Positions 28,480-41,279 of a DNA stretch of 64,000 nt are shown here, one piece after another (within the stretch, counting starts at the first letter, position 1; the number at the start of each line of letters is the position of its first letter). Both the position numbers and the translations under genes were made by a program. Source of the stretch: Tyto alba. Lineage: Eukaryota; Chordata; Aves; Strigiformes; Tytonidae. The notes below the pieces were generated by a model. That model was not told the DNA's origin. It ran no database searches and saw nothing but the letters and a program-made list of their open reading frames with translations. Location of the stretch: NCBI RefSeq assembly GCF_018691265.1, contig NW_024881282.1, positions 51,901,122 through 51,965,121 of the forward strand, in the 5' to 3' direction.

Positions 28480-29220
28480 AGAGAATCTGCAGTACAGTTA
28501 AAACTCCTTGATATCTAATAGAGTACTTTATTAGGTCCTTCATTATGGGAGTCTTCTGTTAAACATTTGAAATATTATGTATTGCTTTAGATAAATATGT
28601 AATAGGAATTGAGAGTTATTAATGCATCATAAAAAGTCTATTCCAGCAAGAGCGGTTACCTTATTAATTAGGAATAGCAATCCTGAAGATTCAGTTATTT
28701 ATATGATTTTAATTTAGTTCCAATTCTAAACAAAAGTTTAATTATAATTGCACTTAATTTGCCCTGAGGATGAAAGGGCCCATTTAACAAAGGACATTCT
28801 GGCTTCATTAAATGATTACAAAGGGAACTAGGAATTGATGGTATTTTACAGTATTGTTCCGAATCCCAGGGGATTTGCATCAGATATGCTCCATAACATT
28901 TAAGGAAATCAATCTTGGAACCCCAGTAAATGAATCCATAAATTACACTTTAATATCTCAAAGTGCTGCCTTCCTCAGATGGAATTTGTCACTCCCAGGA
29001 TCGATACAGAGAGTACAGGGTTAGATGAGCTTTATGGGGAGCAATTCACGCGACTGCATCATTATACTATGTGTCACGTTACTAATGCATTCGTATCTAA
29101 ATGAGCAGACACCCCATTCTTGGAGTGAATTCTAGATATAAAAATTTGCTGCAGGTTAATCCTCTGTTTCAGAGGAAATAATGTAAATTAATGTTAACCA
29201 AACTTGACAAGTGCCTGATG
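28480..29220. other. Candidate conserved non-coding element, strongest of the set
   Basis: About 740 bp free of recognisable repeats, dense in TAATTA/ATTAAT words (ACCTTATTAATTAGG, GTTTAATTATAATTGC, CATTAAATGATTAC) together with GATTTGCATC, close to the POU octamer. Isolated CpG is present in otherwise AT-rich DNA (CACGCGACTGC at about 29,047-29,057). This texture is common in deeply conserved enhancers. No coding frame is evident. Confidence 0.35.
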
Positions 29221-32200
29221 AAAAGCAACACCCATAAATATGACTGAAGCACTAAACACTTTGCAGAGTGACTGTTGTGGTCTCGGTGTACAAAAATCAA
29301 AACAAACACTCCTTTTTAGCACCAACTTATTGAACAAATTTCTCTCTGGAGAATTAGATGAGCAAAATTGTCCTTCGGAAATGTCCAGCTACCATCAGCA
29401 AGAGGATGGCTTGTTTAAACCCCATACAGGGAAAGGGTTTGTGGCATCCCTTTGTTTAACTACCCCAGCAGCAAGAGCAGAACACTGCTAGGGGTTTATT
29501 CGTCTGGAGTGTCAGGTTTTTGATAGCCACTCTCGTGCTGGAACTCTGGAGCAAAGTGCCTCACTTCAAAGGCATTTCGCGTGTGTAGTGCTACTGCAGC
29601 TCTGGTGGGGAGAGTGGGACCTGCTGCCATCTCTGCGCTACACCAAGTTGGACAGCTGACATCAAGGGAGACCTATGTAAAAGCATAGTATGAATCAGTT
29701 AGGGAGTGCCAGCACATATCCACATGTCTGGCCCCGAAAGGGAAGAACAGTGCTGTACTTTCCCACTGCAAGGGCAGGAAAAGAGAGAGTGTCCAGGGAT
29801 AGAGAGGTAAAATGAGTTAAATCCTCATTTTCTCTCTCTATTAGAATTTTGTGAGTGAGAGCCATAGTCTAGCAGTAACCCATTGCTGCTGGGAATCCTA
29901 CTCCTGTGATACAAGTATCTGGTATTTTTTACTGTGGCCTGGACATGGCCCATGTCCTCCGAGACCCCCCTGTGCATGTGGTGGGGGGGTCGTGGTTGGA
30001 GGACAGCTGCCCCTGGGGGACGGACCATGCCAAGTGCCATGCTGGTCTTTCCTCTGCCTCGCATCGACCGCAGGAGCTTCCCTCCCCATGCCATTGCTCA
30101 CCCAAGGCCTCACACAGAGGAAACCTCTTTTCCTCCTTTGACTCACACTCCTGGCTTGTTTCTGCTTGTTTTGGTTCAGTGCATTTACAAGGCACGGTGC
30201 AGTGCCCACTAGCCCGAGAGCTTGCTGGCCAAGCCGAGGAGCAGGAGAACGGCATAAGCTGCACTCAGTCTTACAGCAAAGGGGGCGGCTGCAGGGACAC
30301 CTTGGCCCTGCACCCTGCCCCATACACTGTGGGGGTCCTGCCACCACCCTGTGTCCCAGCAGGGCTGCACTGTGATTTCTAACCTCATCCCTTGTTCTTC
30401 AAAGAGGGAGCGAATTAATGGGGGCAGACAGCAACAGACACCACTGGGCATCACAGGAGATGGGCAAAAGCTGGCACTGTGCTGCCTTGTGGTGGGAGAG
30501 CTGAAAGTTGCCATTCTTGATCCTCATGTACATCTGCAAAATTGTCAATCAATGCTGGGTTTGTTGCACAAGAAAACGTGAGAAGAGCTCGCTGGTATGT
30601 TCCCAGCAAGCAGCCTTGTGTAAGCACTCTGCTTCTCACACTCTGCTGCTTGCTCAGTCAAGACAATGCGCTCCTCTTTGGCAACAGCTGAGATCCCTTG
30701 CACAGGGCTCAGCCTCCTCTCGCTTTCTGAAAAGTGGTGCAGCAGCTTTTCCTCCTTTCTTATATTCTAGGCTATACCACCACGAAAGTAGTGTCCACTA
30801 TTACAAGCATGTGCTTTACCTGGTGGATTAAAAGGAGTGATTTTTAAGCATCCAGAGTAAAAGGGGTTGCTTGGATTTTCCCACAGTAGAAACAGTCTGG
30901 ACAGATGCGAGCACCCAGCCACTGGCCGGTCCTATCATGGGTCACAGGACATTTATTTATCATGTCATTGATTCTTATCTGGCACAGGCAATTGCAGTAT
31001 AACTGTCAGGAGAAGAAGTGGTTTTTTGTCTTAAAGAACAAAAAAACCCTACAGAGTCCCTTGTGGTTTTTCATCCTCCTTTAATGATACCTGCACCCAG
31101 CATGAATTCAGTAATAAGAGAGAGGATTAATCCTGCAATCATCACAATTCACCAGGATATCCTTCTATTTATTTTTTGGAAACTGGTGCATTACCACATG
31201 TGCATCCTTTTTCCCAAAATCACAGCAAAACCTCTGCACAGAAGAGACAACATCATGTTTTAACTTGTTATCAGATCAGAAAATGAGAAATACCTCCCTG
31301 TGAAAAGGTGCAAACAGGAAAGGGGAAAACGCAGCGAGAAAGCAGCAAACTCCCTGCCAAGAGATTAGCAGCCCAAAAAAATTAACATTTTAAATGTTTT
31401 ATTTTCAGATTCCCCTCACCCCACTGTGTTCAAAGGAGAGTTTTTCTGGGTTACTCAGCTAAATAGGAATAAGGTGCACCAAACTGAACTTTTTTCGAGA
31501 TGGCATCATGTACAGTAAGGTACCAGCTAGCCTCATGGATTTTTGTAACAAGGAATGATTCTTCTCCCACATCTTTTTGCTTTAAAATAATTGAAGTAGT
31601 TAAAGTGTCTCTCCTTTTATTCTCATAGTTGCAGTCTGCAAGTGATTATACAGGAAAATAAAGTTGTTGTGTTTTTTTTCCTGGGTCTGGATAGGAAGGA
31701 GACTTTTGACCTAAGGCAATATCAAAGTCCCCAGAAAAAAAAGTTTCCCAGATTTTAGGGAGCACAAAACTTACATTGTGGAAAACATTTTATAAGTGAG
31801 AGCCAGCAGTTCTCAGACAATGACAAAATATGAATCCAGAATAGTACAAAACAAGGGCTGCTCTCTGCAACAAAGCAGACCAGCCTGGCAAAGCTATTCT
31901 GGGGACTGTAAAGTATACACGCTCAGACTTGGGGGCAGGCAATATCTCTGAAAGTCAGCCTCTGGGAGACTAAATTTGGATACCCAAAATTAGAGGGTGT
32001 TTTTGAAAATATGAGCCTGGCTGGAAAATTTTGCGCTGCACATAAGCAACATGCCATTTTCACAGGCTTATAACAACTTATTCCTAAGCCAGCATTTCTT
32101 CAAATATGACAAAAACACCCCTCTTCAGTCCGAATGAAGTTATTTGACGAGTCAGAGTTCACAAACCAAGGCAAACATAAAACCCAAACACAAACAGTTG

Positions 32201-32556
32201 CAGAATTATAGCCTGGTATGTGCAAAAATAGTCACCTTGTGCTAGGCAAACTCAAAAAGAGCTTCACCAAGAAATGTTTTTAAAAGCAGATCTAGAGAAA
32301 CAGGCCTTAAATTTGCTCAGTTGAAGCATTGTTGTTTTTCCTCAGGGAGCTCTGAGCTGCATGAGGCACGATGGTTTTCCTCCTGGAAAACCAGCCTCTG
32401 AGGGCACTTTTGGAAGTAGTAGCCACACTGTGGGAAACCCAAAGCCCTTCACATCAGGGTGCAGCCCCAGAACAGCAGCAGGCAATGTGGGGTGACAGCC
32501 CGTGGCACAGTCAGCGAGGAATGGCTTTGGCCACCCTGTGGGTTGGTCCCTTGGAC
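29221..32556. other. Intergenic DNA, GC-richer patch at 29.9-30.4 kb
   Basis: Overlapping open frames of 90-160 codons on both strands at 29.85-30.5 kb reflect higher GC and few stops; none shows a known family. The rest is ordinary AT-rich intergenic sequence. Confidence 0.6.
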
Positions 32557-32631
32557 CATATCACCTTTGGAGACATGCCTTCAAACCTTGACGTAAACTC
32601 ATTAGTGAATCCTTCTGAGGCCCACAGGTTG
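32557..32631 (+). repeat. 75-bp dispersed direct duplication, copy 1
   Basis: This copy is identical over 75 bases to 34582-34656, in the same orientation, starting CATATCACCTTTGG and ending CCCACAGGTTG. Flanking bases differ on both sides. The unit is not a simple repeat or a transposon I recognise. It lies within a 133-codon open frame (32371-32772) of no recognisable family. Confidence 0.95.
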
Positions 32632-33375
32632 TCACTGGTGGGAGCCACAACGATGCCCCACACCACGACTTCTGCCCTTCCTACACAGACAGACAGCATT
32701 TCCTTACTTGGATACATGAATTATTTGGGGGAGATTAGTCAAATCCTAACTACAGGTAAATTACCGAGCTGATTACTAAGAGACTTTTCTGTGTGACTAT
32801 ATAATATATACATTGTGCGACAGTATGGATCTGTGACAACTCACTCTGCTGTTGCCATTAACCAGCATCTCTCTGGCAATGTTATCCAGCAGCAGTTTCA
32901 GTTACTGACATTTCCTTAATCATCCTTCTTTTTCTTATTTCTCATGTCTCTCTTGCTTTGATTCCAGGTATAAGAACAATGTCATACTCTTCACTTACAT
33001 TTAATTTGCCTGTATTCCCCCCCTGCATAGTTTGTACAAAACCAGTCTGTCAATTCCTCCCTCAGAGAGTTAACACTCAGGCTTTCTTCAATTTCTTTTG
33101 ACCCCTACTATAAAATTCATTTTGATGAATTATTTATGTCTGGAGCTCCCCATGGAATTATCATTTGTATCTTCTATAGTTTCTCCCTGTCACCAGCTAT
33201 TACCGAATTACATCAGCTGGACAGCAGCTCCCAGTAATCAAACCAGGTTCCTCCTCTGCCTTGGCTTTTTGCATCACCCAACAGACACAAACAAACCAAC
33301 TCCTGGAACAGGTTATTTTACAAGCCTACTCCTTTACACAGTTTGGAGGTTAAAGCTGGGTTGATTTTATTTCCT

Positions 33376-33401
33376 AATAAACTTGGTATGAAAGGCAGCA
33401 A

Positions 33402-33430
<29 letters not shown>
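33376..33430 (+). other. AATAAA followed by A28: possible inserted transcript 3' end
   Basis: AATAAA at 33376-33381 is followed 21 bases later by an uninterrupted run of 28 A (33403-33430). The spacing is typical of a cleaved and polyadenylated mRNA. I could not recognise the upstream sequence or find a target-site duplication, so it may equally be a chance A-rich microsatellite. Confidence 0.3.
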
Positions 33431-33433
<3 letters not shown>

Positions 33434-34581
33434 GCTACTTCTGTGCATTTAGGTGGGAAATAATGCCAAAACCAAAATCTATCTCCACCTCAAACCAGAA
33501 TATAGTGGTATCCAGATATACTCATTACCAAGTAGAAACAACTATATTCTCCTAAACTCACTTAATTCAAACAGCATCTTCAGGAAGCACATGTACCTGC
33601 AAGCTCCCTAAGCCCTCCTTGAAAAATAAAGCAAACCCTTGGGTGTGAGTATTTACCTACCCAGCAATGGGCCTTGGTTGTCAGTCTCCTCAGTCATTCA
33701 TCCAAAGCCAGACTGTAATATTGTCATATTTTTCAGCCACCACAAGAAGTGGGTTCTTCTGGGCTTGAGGTCCTTATTGTTAGATCTCAGAGCAATTAAA
33801 AGCATCACAGAATTTCTTTGAACATGACTTCTAATCAGCCCTGGCAATAGTTAATTTTTATGTGTATTAAACTAAACAGGCAATAAAATCTTCATAGGGT
33901 GGGAGTTTTAGTCAGATAAAACCTCTGTGTACAGAAAATCCACATGTAGACCTGTTTAATTTGTTTAACTGATTTTTTTTTCAGTGATTTTTCTGTGTGT
34001 CTGAAAATGAAAGCTCTATGCAAAATTTCTGCAGTGTTTTCAGTTTCACATTGAAATTTACTTCCTCTGGCTTCTTTCATTTTTAATCTGTTTTCTCCCT
34101 CTCTCCAAGTTCCTGTGGCAAAATAAGTGAGTGCCAAAAAGGAAAGAAAGGAAAAAATGAGAAATGTGGGAAGAAAAACAAAAGCAAAACCTAACACTTA
34201 AAAATTCATGCTTTTGACAATATTACAAAATAAATACTCAAAATCTGTTTGAAAAATGTTTTTTCCAGCTTTAAAGCAGCCATCCATAATACTTTCTTGC
34301 CCTTCCATTCCCTGTATTCTCTTAGCTTGTCCAGGAAACTTTGTATTGAAGGAAAGCACAGAAACAATCCCAATCAGAAGTCTTTATTTGCAAGAAAACT
34401 CCAGTCTTCTGTATGGGAGGAACTTCACTGTTAAACAGAATAAAAAGAATGGGCAGTGAAGACTTACACTGAGGCGTCCTCCCTGGTCATCACTGTGGGC
34501 TTCGATTTTTTTAGGGAAATCCCTACGTTTGGTATGCACATTGTACAGAACAGCTAGCAGTAGGGGTCAATACAGTCTAAA

Positions 34582-34656
34582 CATATCACCTTTGGAGACA
34601 TGCCTTCAAACCTTGACGTAAACTCATTAGTGAATCCTTCTGAGGCCCACAGGTTG
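34582..34656 (+). repeat. 75-bp dispersed direct duplication, copy 2
   Basis: This copy is identical to 32557-32631 and lies 2,025 bp further on. Its surroundings are AT-richer than those of copy 1, and the long open frame around copy 1 is not present here. Which copy is the source cannot be told from this sequence alone. Confidence 0.95.
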
Positions 34657-37600
34657 GCACATCCAACCCTTCTCACCAGCTGCAACCCTTCTGAGTGACA
34701 TAGAAGTGGGGACTGGCAGAGGCAGGGGCCAGCCCGTATCTTGCTTTCTCAAGACCCATGATAAGAGCATGACGTATGAAGTTCAGTTCTTCATAGGGAC
34801 TAAATTCACCCCAGCAATTTTAAGTATTCCCCATTTTCCACAGCTGCTTTACTATCATCATCTTCTTTCTTTGTGCCTTTTTTAAGAGAGTAAGAACCTG
34901 AGTGCTCAGTGTAAGACATTTCGATGAAAGATGGCCAGGTATGGCAGAACAGTACCACCACATCTGGCTTGATGTCTCTCCATGAAGTAACTCTCAACTA
35001 TGTGTGTCAAAACCCAGGATTTTTGTTTCAAATCAAAATATTTCACATAGTTTTTATAACACTGAGGACTCTGAACACTCAAAAAACCTTAACAATCTTG
35101 ATACACATCCTGAAAATTCATTAGAATTTAAATCTGCTTTCTTTTTCTAATCTGTTCCTTTTAAGTTCATATGAATTGTTTTCTGGATTTGAGGTCTACA
35201 ACATACTTCTTCCCAGATATAGCTCTGAGACTAGAAACTTGTATTTCAGTAAAAGGTCAGAAAAATGTAACTATATAATATTAATTCTAGGAGCGAGGAT
35301 TTGAGGAAAAACACCAGTTGAAGTCATGAGAACTGGCAGCATATAGTCAAAACATCTTTGCTATTTTTTTTGGTGTAACAGCAACACCTTGATATGTCAG
35401 TGTTGATTAGAGCCAACCGCATCACATCCTGAAATATATCTTTTAAAAGCGAATGCTGAATATAATTATTTTTTCTTACAGTCACATAATTTCCAATGTT
35501 TTCCTAAAAGCTCCAGCTTCTCAAATTACATATACTCATGAGAATCACAGGGTTTCATTTCTCACGATAAGGTGATAGAAATTTAATGGAACAAAGTCGA
35601 GCAGTTAGATACCAGCCAAGAGAAATTTTGCTGTAACTTGCATCTCATCAGCTGTATGTAGCAGAAGGGAGGAGAGGCAGGGGAGCAGCCAAAGGACTGA
35701 GGAATGGCCCTGAGCTGCCAGCGTGGCACAGAGGAGAAAAACCTTGGGATGTAATGGGTGAAGTACCATAGTGGGCAGGGAGAGGTATTTTTCATACTGT
35801 GCATATCCCTAGCAGGACCACAACCAGAATGCCATCCACAGATCTAACAAAGCTGAACTAAAGCTAGAACAGGTGCAGAGAGAGTAGGATGGGAATGGGG
35901 AGTCAGTTTTACTGATGAGACAAATATAGCTTAATAGGGTTAGCCTAGCAAAAGAAAGGCTGAGGGAGATACAATTACACTTTATAAATACATGCCTGGA
36001 TACCAGCAGGGTTGAAGAATCATTCAAGCTATAATACAATGTTGGCAGAAGAACAAATAGCATGAAAAAAGTCACCAACTATTTTAAGCTGAAAGCACAT
36101 TTCTAACCATCAGAGAACCAGCGTTTTATAACAGTCTTCCAACAGAAGCAGTAGGTGCTAGTAAGCCAACTACTTTTATAGCAGAAAAATAGTATATTCA
36201 GGTAGAGGATTTTATGACGTGGTGTCTGCTGTAATAGTGGCTGCCCTTTAGGCTCTATGCTCCTAGAAAGGTTCTGCTTGTCATGGTTGGAAGATAGAAA
36301 AGAAATATATAAATGTAAAACTGAAAGCAGAGATCCATGAAGGCAACTAAATTGTAGTCCACAGATAACTTTTATTTTAATCTCTTGAGTTTACGTGGCT
36401 TGAATATGTTTTTTTCATACATAGGGTACTCATGGCTCAAGCAGGTGGTTGTTTGCTGATACCCAAGTCCAATGCAAGTTGGATGAAACCCCTGAGAGGA
36501 AAAACGTGATCCCTTGTTTATGGCTTATTGTCCTTCCTTTGCAACGGCCATGCTCCCCGTCTGTCCAACCTGCCCACCTACAGAGAGCCTGGCTCATGAG
36601 GATTTCCGCAGCTTTGTCCAGAAGGGGAGTTTGTCTACCCGGCACTGCCAGACCCACTTCAGACAAGGGAAAGCCAAGAAAGTGGGAACAGAGTCTTGTC
36701 TTGGTCCTCTGCTATATCCGGGTATGGATTATGTGCCCAGCTCCTTCCTGGACAAAACATCCCAGGTGCCTGTTATGCCATAGTTATATCAGGAGATAAA
36801 AAAAACCATATTTCTATCTCCTCAAAACCCCATAGCAGCCGTCTCCTGTTTCTAATCTTGCCTAAGTGAGCCCACTCCAGAGCCACCTTTCTGGTAAGCA
36901 AGCCAAGTAGCTTTACCAGGTGGGGAAATGTTTCTGCTTCACATCTTTCAAAGGCAGAGGCATACTTGCCTTCAGCTTGATTTCATGCACGTTTCATTCA
37001 CAGGCTCTGAAAAGGCTACCAGCGTCACTACTCCCACACAATAGATCATAAATAACTGCACGGGTAAGTATTTCACTAAAGGCCCTCGGAGTGCAACCCT
37101 GTAGCACCTGTAGAGTCATTGGCCATAAAGATAATTTGTCTGAGTCAGTACCAGAGGAAGGAGGAAATTTGGGGTTGAAAGGTATCTGCTGTAGAAGACA
37201 TCAGAATGCCTTTCTGGCAGCTCTGACTGCATTGATTTGCTGCAGGCAATTCTCAATCAACATATGAAGAGCACTGGCAGGAGCTACCTCCTAATTATAA
37301 ATCATTTAGTCAATCAAAATATAGCTCCTCAGCTACGCAAAGATCTCATTTCTTCTCAAGAGCCTTACATGGAAAGAAAAATGGAAATGCTGTACCAGGA
37401 GGAGGGAAAAACTTTTAAATAAAGTGACAAGAAATGAACGCTTCAGGATCCCATTTGTGGTGTAACTTACAGCAACTTAGGTACTTGTCAAAGCTAATTA
37501 AGACAGGCCATCTGCAAACTCTTATGATTGGAAACATTTCCCCCCGTGCCAGCAGTACAGTGTGTTACAGCCTCCTCACATCCCACCCTGACAAGCGCTA

Positions 37601-38160
37601 AGCTGCTTTGCCTGATGCTACCCGTCCCGGGGTAGGGAGCACCTTCCTCTTCCTGCGGCTGAGAGCTTTGCTCGAGCATCACCCTTTGGTTCTGCCCCGC
37701 AGGAAAGGAGAGGGGAAGAGTCCCTGTCCCACACACACGGTTAGGGACAGAGCAGCCCATGGGGAGCAGGGACGGGGCCACCCCTGCACACGGGCACAGC
37801 TCCTGGGCACAGCCCGCTCTCAGGCCAGCTCCCACCGCTGGGCTGGGACACTTTGCCAGGTACCTTACAGCAGCAAATTCATCATCGAAGCACCATAGTA
37901 GGAGTTCACTGCCTTTGGCAAGCGATTTGCAGGCAGAGCTGTGGGCAGCGAGAGGCTAGCTTGGGAGGAATGAGGTCTGCTGGTCCACCCCAACACGGTG
38001 GGCAGATGGGTGCTGGCAGGCCCGGGAGGTGGCTCTGGAGGAGCAGGTCCTGTGGGGCAAAACATCTCACAGGACTGACACCCAGACAAACAGCAGCGTC
38101 CCGCTGCTAGCGTGCAGTGCCCTTGATATACGAATGTTTAGTTTCTCCTTAGCAACACTG

Positions 38161-38293
38161 GGGGGGTTTTGTTTTTTGTTTTGTTTTGTTTTGTTTTTTG
38201 TTTTGTTTTTTTGGGTTTTTTTTTTGTTGTTGTTGTTGTTTTTTTGTTGTTGCTGTTTGTTTGGTTTGGTTTGTCTGTTAGTTTTTTTGTCAG
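38161..38293. repeat. T/G-rich low-complexity tract, (GTTTT)n and (GTT)n
   Basis: About 130 bases made almost only of T and G on the plus strand, moving from GTTTT units to a GTT triplet array. It separates two GC-rich stretches (about 37.6-38.1 and 38.3-38.4 kb). Open frames across it are low-complexity artefacts. Confidence 0.9.
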
Positions 38294-38975
38294 CGAAGTG
38301 TTCTTTGTACCCTGAGGAAGCCAGAAGTGCTGGAAGCTGGTGAGGAGCGCCAGGGGCCCCGTCACCCATGCGCGGGGTAGGCAGGGCCACCAGCCCAGAG
38401 CTGTCCTGGGCAAAGCTGTCTCTGCGTAGGCCTTTGGAAAGGTCTTTCAAATCTTAGAGGCCATTTTGGAAGTGCCACAGCTGGACGCGATGAGTACTGG
38501 GATGTTCAGAAATTCATTTTTATTCTAGCTGTGGGCTTTACAAACTCTGCCTTGGCCTTGGGATTTGTCTCTAGGATGAAGTTTATCAACCCAGTCTAAG
38601 TGCACAGAGTCAAGCTTTAATCCCAAAGGAGAAATTTCAGCTACCAGGCAGGGTAAGCTACAAAACAGCTCTCTCATTGGTTAGGGTTCGCTTTGGAAAA
38701 CATGCCAAGGACCACCTGTCCGTGGGGTGACAGCCGCCTCCTGCCCCCTGAGCACCCTCTGCCTCCAGCAGAAAGCTGAGGTCGGCTCTGCGCATCCCGC
38801 CGGTGACACAGGGGCTCCAGCCGCGAGAGCTGGCTTTGACGGGTACGTAACACAAAGATGTCGGGCTCATACTGCACCTTCAAAGGGGCAAAGGGAAGAT
38901 GAAGCTGCATCTCTTTTCTTTGTAAAGCACTACAAAGAACGCCTGCAGAGTTTTTGGTTTTGCTCTTCAAAGAAT

Positions 38976-39022
38976 CATGTATGTATATATATATGTACAT
39001 ACATACTATATATATATCTTGT
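38976..39022. repeat. TA/TG-rich microsatellite
   Basis: Interrupted TATG, TATA and CATA units. A shorter TA tract occurs at about 12,799-12,813. Confidence 0.8.
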
Positions 39023-40858
39023 ACACACTCAGGCATTCTTTAATTTTAGGTCCTGCTCATATGTCAGGAGGTGATAGGATACCTAGATAGCTTGAGCAAA
39101 GTATATTTGTAGCGTCTGCAAGCACCCCACACACTTGGGGAAAAAAACCCCACAAAATTAAATGTGGAATTTTTACTGCCACACTGAAGCTGAAATAAAA
39201 ATCTTAATATTATCTCTTTATTCAGATAATTTATTAAAGAGGTCTTATTAAATAAATCAATACCACACTTGAAAACTGAGTTTGCCTGAAAGTCTTTATA
39301 ATACAATTGTCAGTTGCTTTTCTACTTGGTGGACACTTCTCTCACACATTATGTTTAATCAATGATTAATACTTCACCACAATGCTTTGCATTTATACAG
39401 TCTTATATGGACTCTGTGTGTTGCTATGCACAGGGCACTGTCAGGTCAGACAGTCTCTGATTGAGAACCTCCCATTTTTCCAGTGCCAGCATTAGTTATA
39501 AAGTAATACTTCACTTTTTGCAGCCACTCCAGACAGTACCTTTAGGTATGTCAGGTATGCATACTCATGTCCAGCTTGCAGATAGCCAAACCAAAACAAA
39601 GAAATGAAAAGAGTCTATAAAAAGGGGAAAACACTTCCCACTGTTAGCAAGAACACTGCATTTGCTACCTCCCAGGGTGACACACAGAGCTCCCAGCCCA
39701 AGAACATCTCAGCAGAACCTCTCCCTAGCTCCAGCTATATTCCAAGCTTTCTCCGAAAAGATGACATGCCCTTGCTTTTGTAGTCTCTTTTTCTCCCTCA
39801 AAGTGATGAACACAAGGCATTGCATTTGGCATTTCTGCTGAACTTCATGCAGAAGTTAAACAACGTTAACAGCTGTTGTGGAGACCAGAGCCCAGCAGCT
39901 GGAGGTGAATGTGCACTCCCTGTCTTTGGAGCTTGATACTAAGCTAGACTTTCTGTTTATTGCTGGTGAAAAGCTAAAGAAACATTATTTTTACAGTACT
40001 CCCTATCCCAAAGTGCTCCATTAGTTGGCAGAAAACCAAGACTCATCACAGCCAGAGGTTGGAATGCACTTCTTAAAAACAAACAAATGAACAAGCAAAC
40101 AAACAACAGACAAAACCAAACAGGCAAAACGACACAGAGAAATCCAGTTCCAAGAGTTGCAAGAGGATTTCTGTGAAGGACCAGAAACCTGTTCTATCAA
40201 TGCCACTTCTACTCTGATAGCATACCTGGTGGCTGGGAAACGTCTAATATCACATACTCAGGACAAAGACAAGGAATGTTCTTCCTTAGGGACATAAAAA
40301 TATAAAACACAAGACTATGCTAGTGTAATAGCATTGTAAATCACATTTTTTTAAAGAAATGTATAATAATATTTTTGAAATTCTAGCTACAGAAAATACT
40401 CTTTCATGTTATCTTTTAATTATTGGCATGGAGTTTAACATTACACCCTCTCAAAGAAAGATTTTTTTTTTTCTACTTAAATAATAGGCTATCAATGGTT
40501 TTCAGACACTGAGATGTATTTAAGACTTTCCCAGTCTCAACCCACTCTTGCTGTAATTCCTGAACCTTCACTGAACACAGGAAAGATCATGCTCAAATGT
40601 GACCCTATCCATCTTACAGGTATCTTTTTTCCCTCTAAATACCAGCTCCTGACCATAGACAGCCCTATAGATACTTCCCTCAATATTTGCTTGCTTTCTA
40701 ATTTCTCATGTTCTGATGAAGAGTAAAATTCATGCTGGATCTTTCAATATGGAGATCTTAAAAAAAACGGATTTTTAAGAAAAGCAGCCACACCTAGAAG
40801 TGAAGCACATGGTACATGATAATAATTAAGCTTGTCACATTCTTTGCTTGGTTTGCTG

Positions 40859-40860
<2 letters not shown>

Positions 40861-40890
<30 letters not shown>

Positions 40891-40905
40891 CAAAACAAAA
40901 AAACA
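40861..40905. repeat. (AAAAC)n microsatellite, longer array
   Basis: About seven AAAAC units followed by an A run; likely polymorphic. Confidence 0.92.
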
Positions 40906-41279
40906 CCAAACAAACAAGAGATGCAAAGCTGACATCCAAAGGAAGCCACAATTCCTTTGCAAAGGGAAGTCCTGTGGAGATAACAGCAACTACAGACCAT
41001 CATTCAGGGTGGGATTCTGAAGGCCCCACTTCAGAGGAGAATCTGAGCTCTCTGTCAGAGACCAGGGAGGGAGAAGTGCTGGCAGAAGGCAAAGCCGTTT
41101 CCCCACCAGCTCCTCAGACTCAGCAAACTGCCCAGGCCAAACCCCAACTTCCAAACAGCTGAAGTCAGGCAAGATGGCTCCTGCCCTTTTTCAGATGAAA
41201 AAATCGGATGTGACAGAAGTGTACAAGAGTTGGCAAGAGGGAGAGACCGCTGGAGGAGAGGGGGAGAGATTAGAAGGAA

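Larger units (their letters stand above)
34657..41279. other. Intergenic DNA with GC-richer patches, no gene seen
   Basis: GC-richer sequence at about 36.5-36.75, 37.6-38.15, 38.3-38.4 and 38.7-38.86 kb gives short open frames without recognisable motifs. Simple repeats are listed separately. No CR1 or LTR sequence was recognised in this stretch. Confidence 0.6.

Noticed and set aside
29825..30514. Cluster of open frames on both strands
   Set aside because: Overlapping frames on both strands coincide with a GC-richer patch; none has a recognisable protein.
38161..38293. T/G tract as a transposon tail or coding repeat
   Set aside because: It grades between GTTTT and GTT units with no attached element, so it is simple low-complexity DNA.
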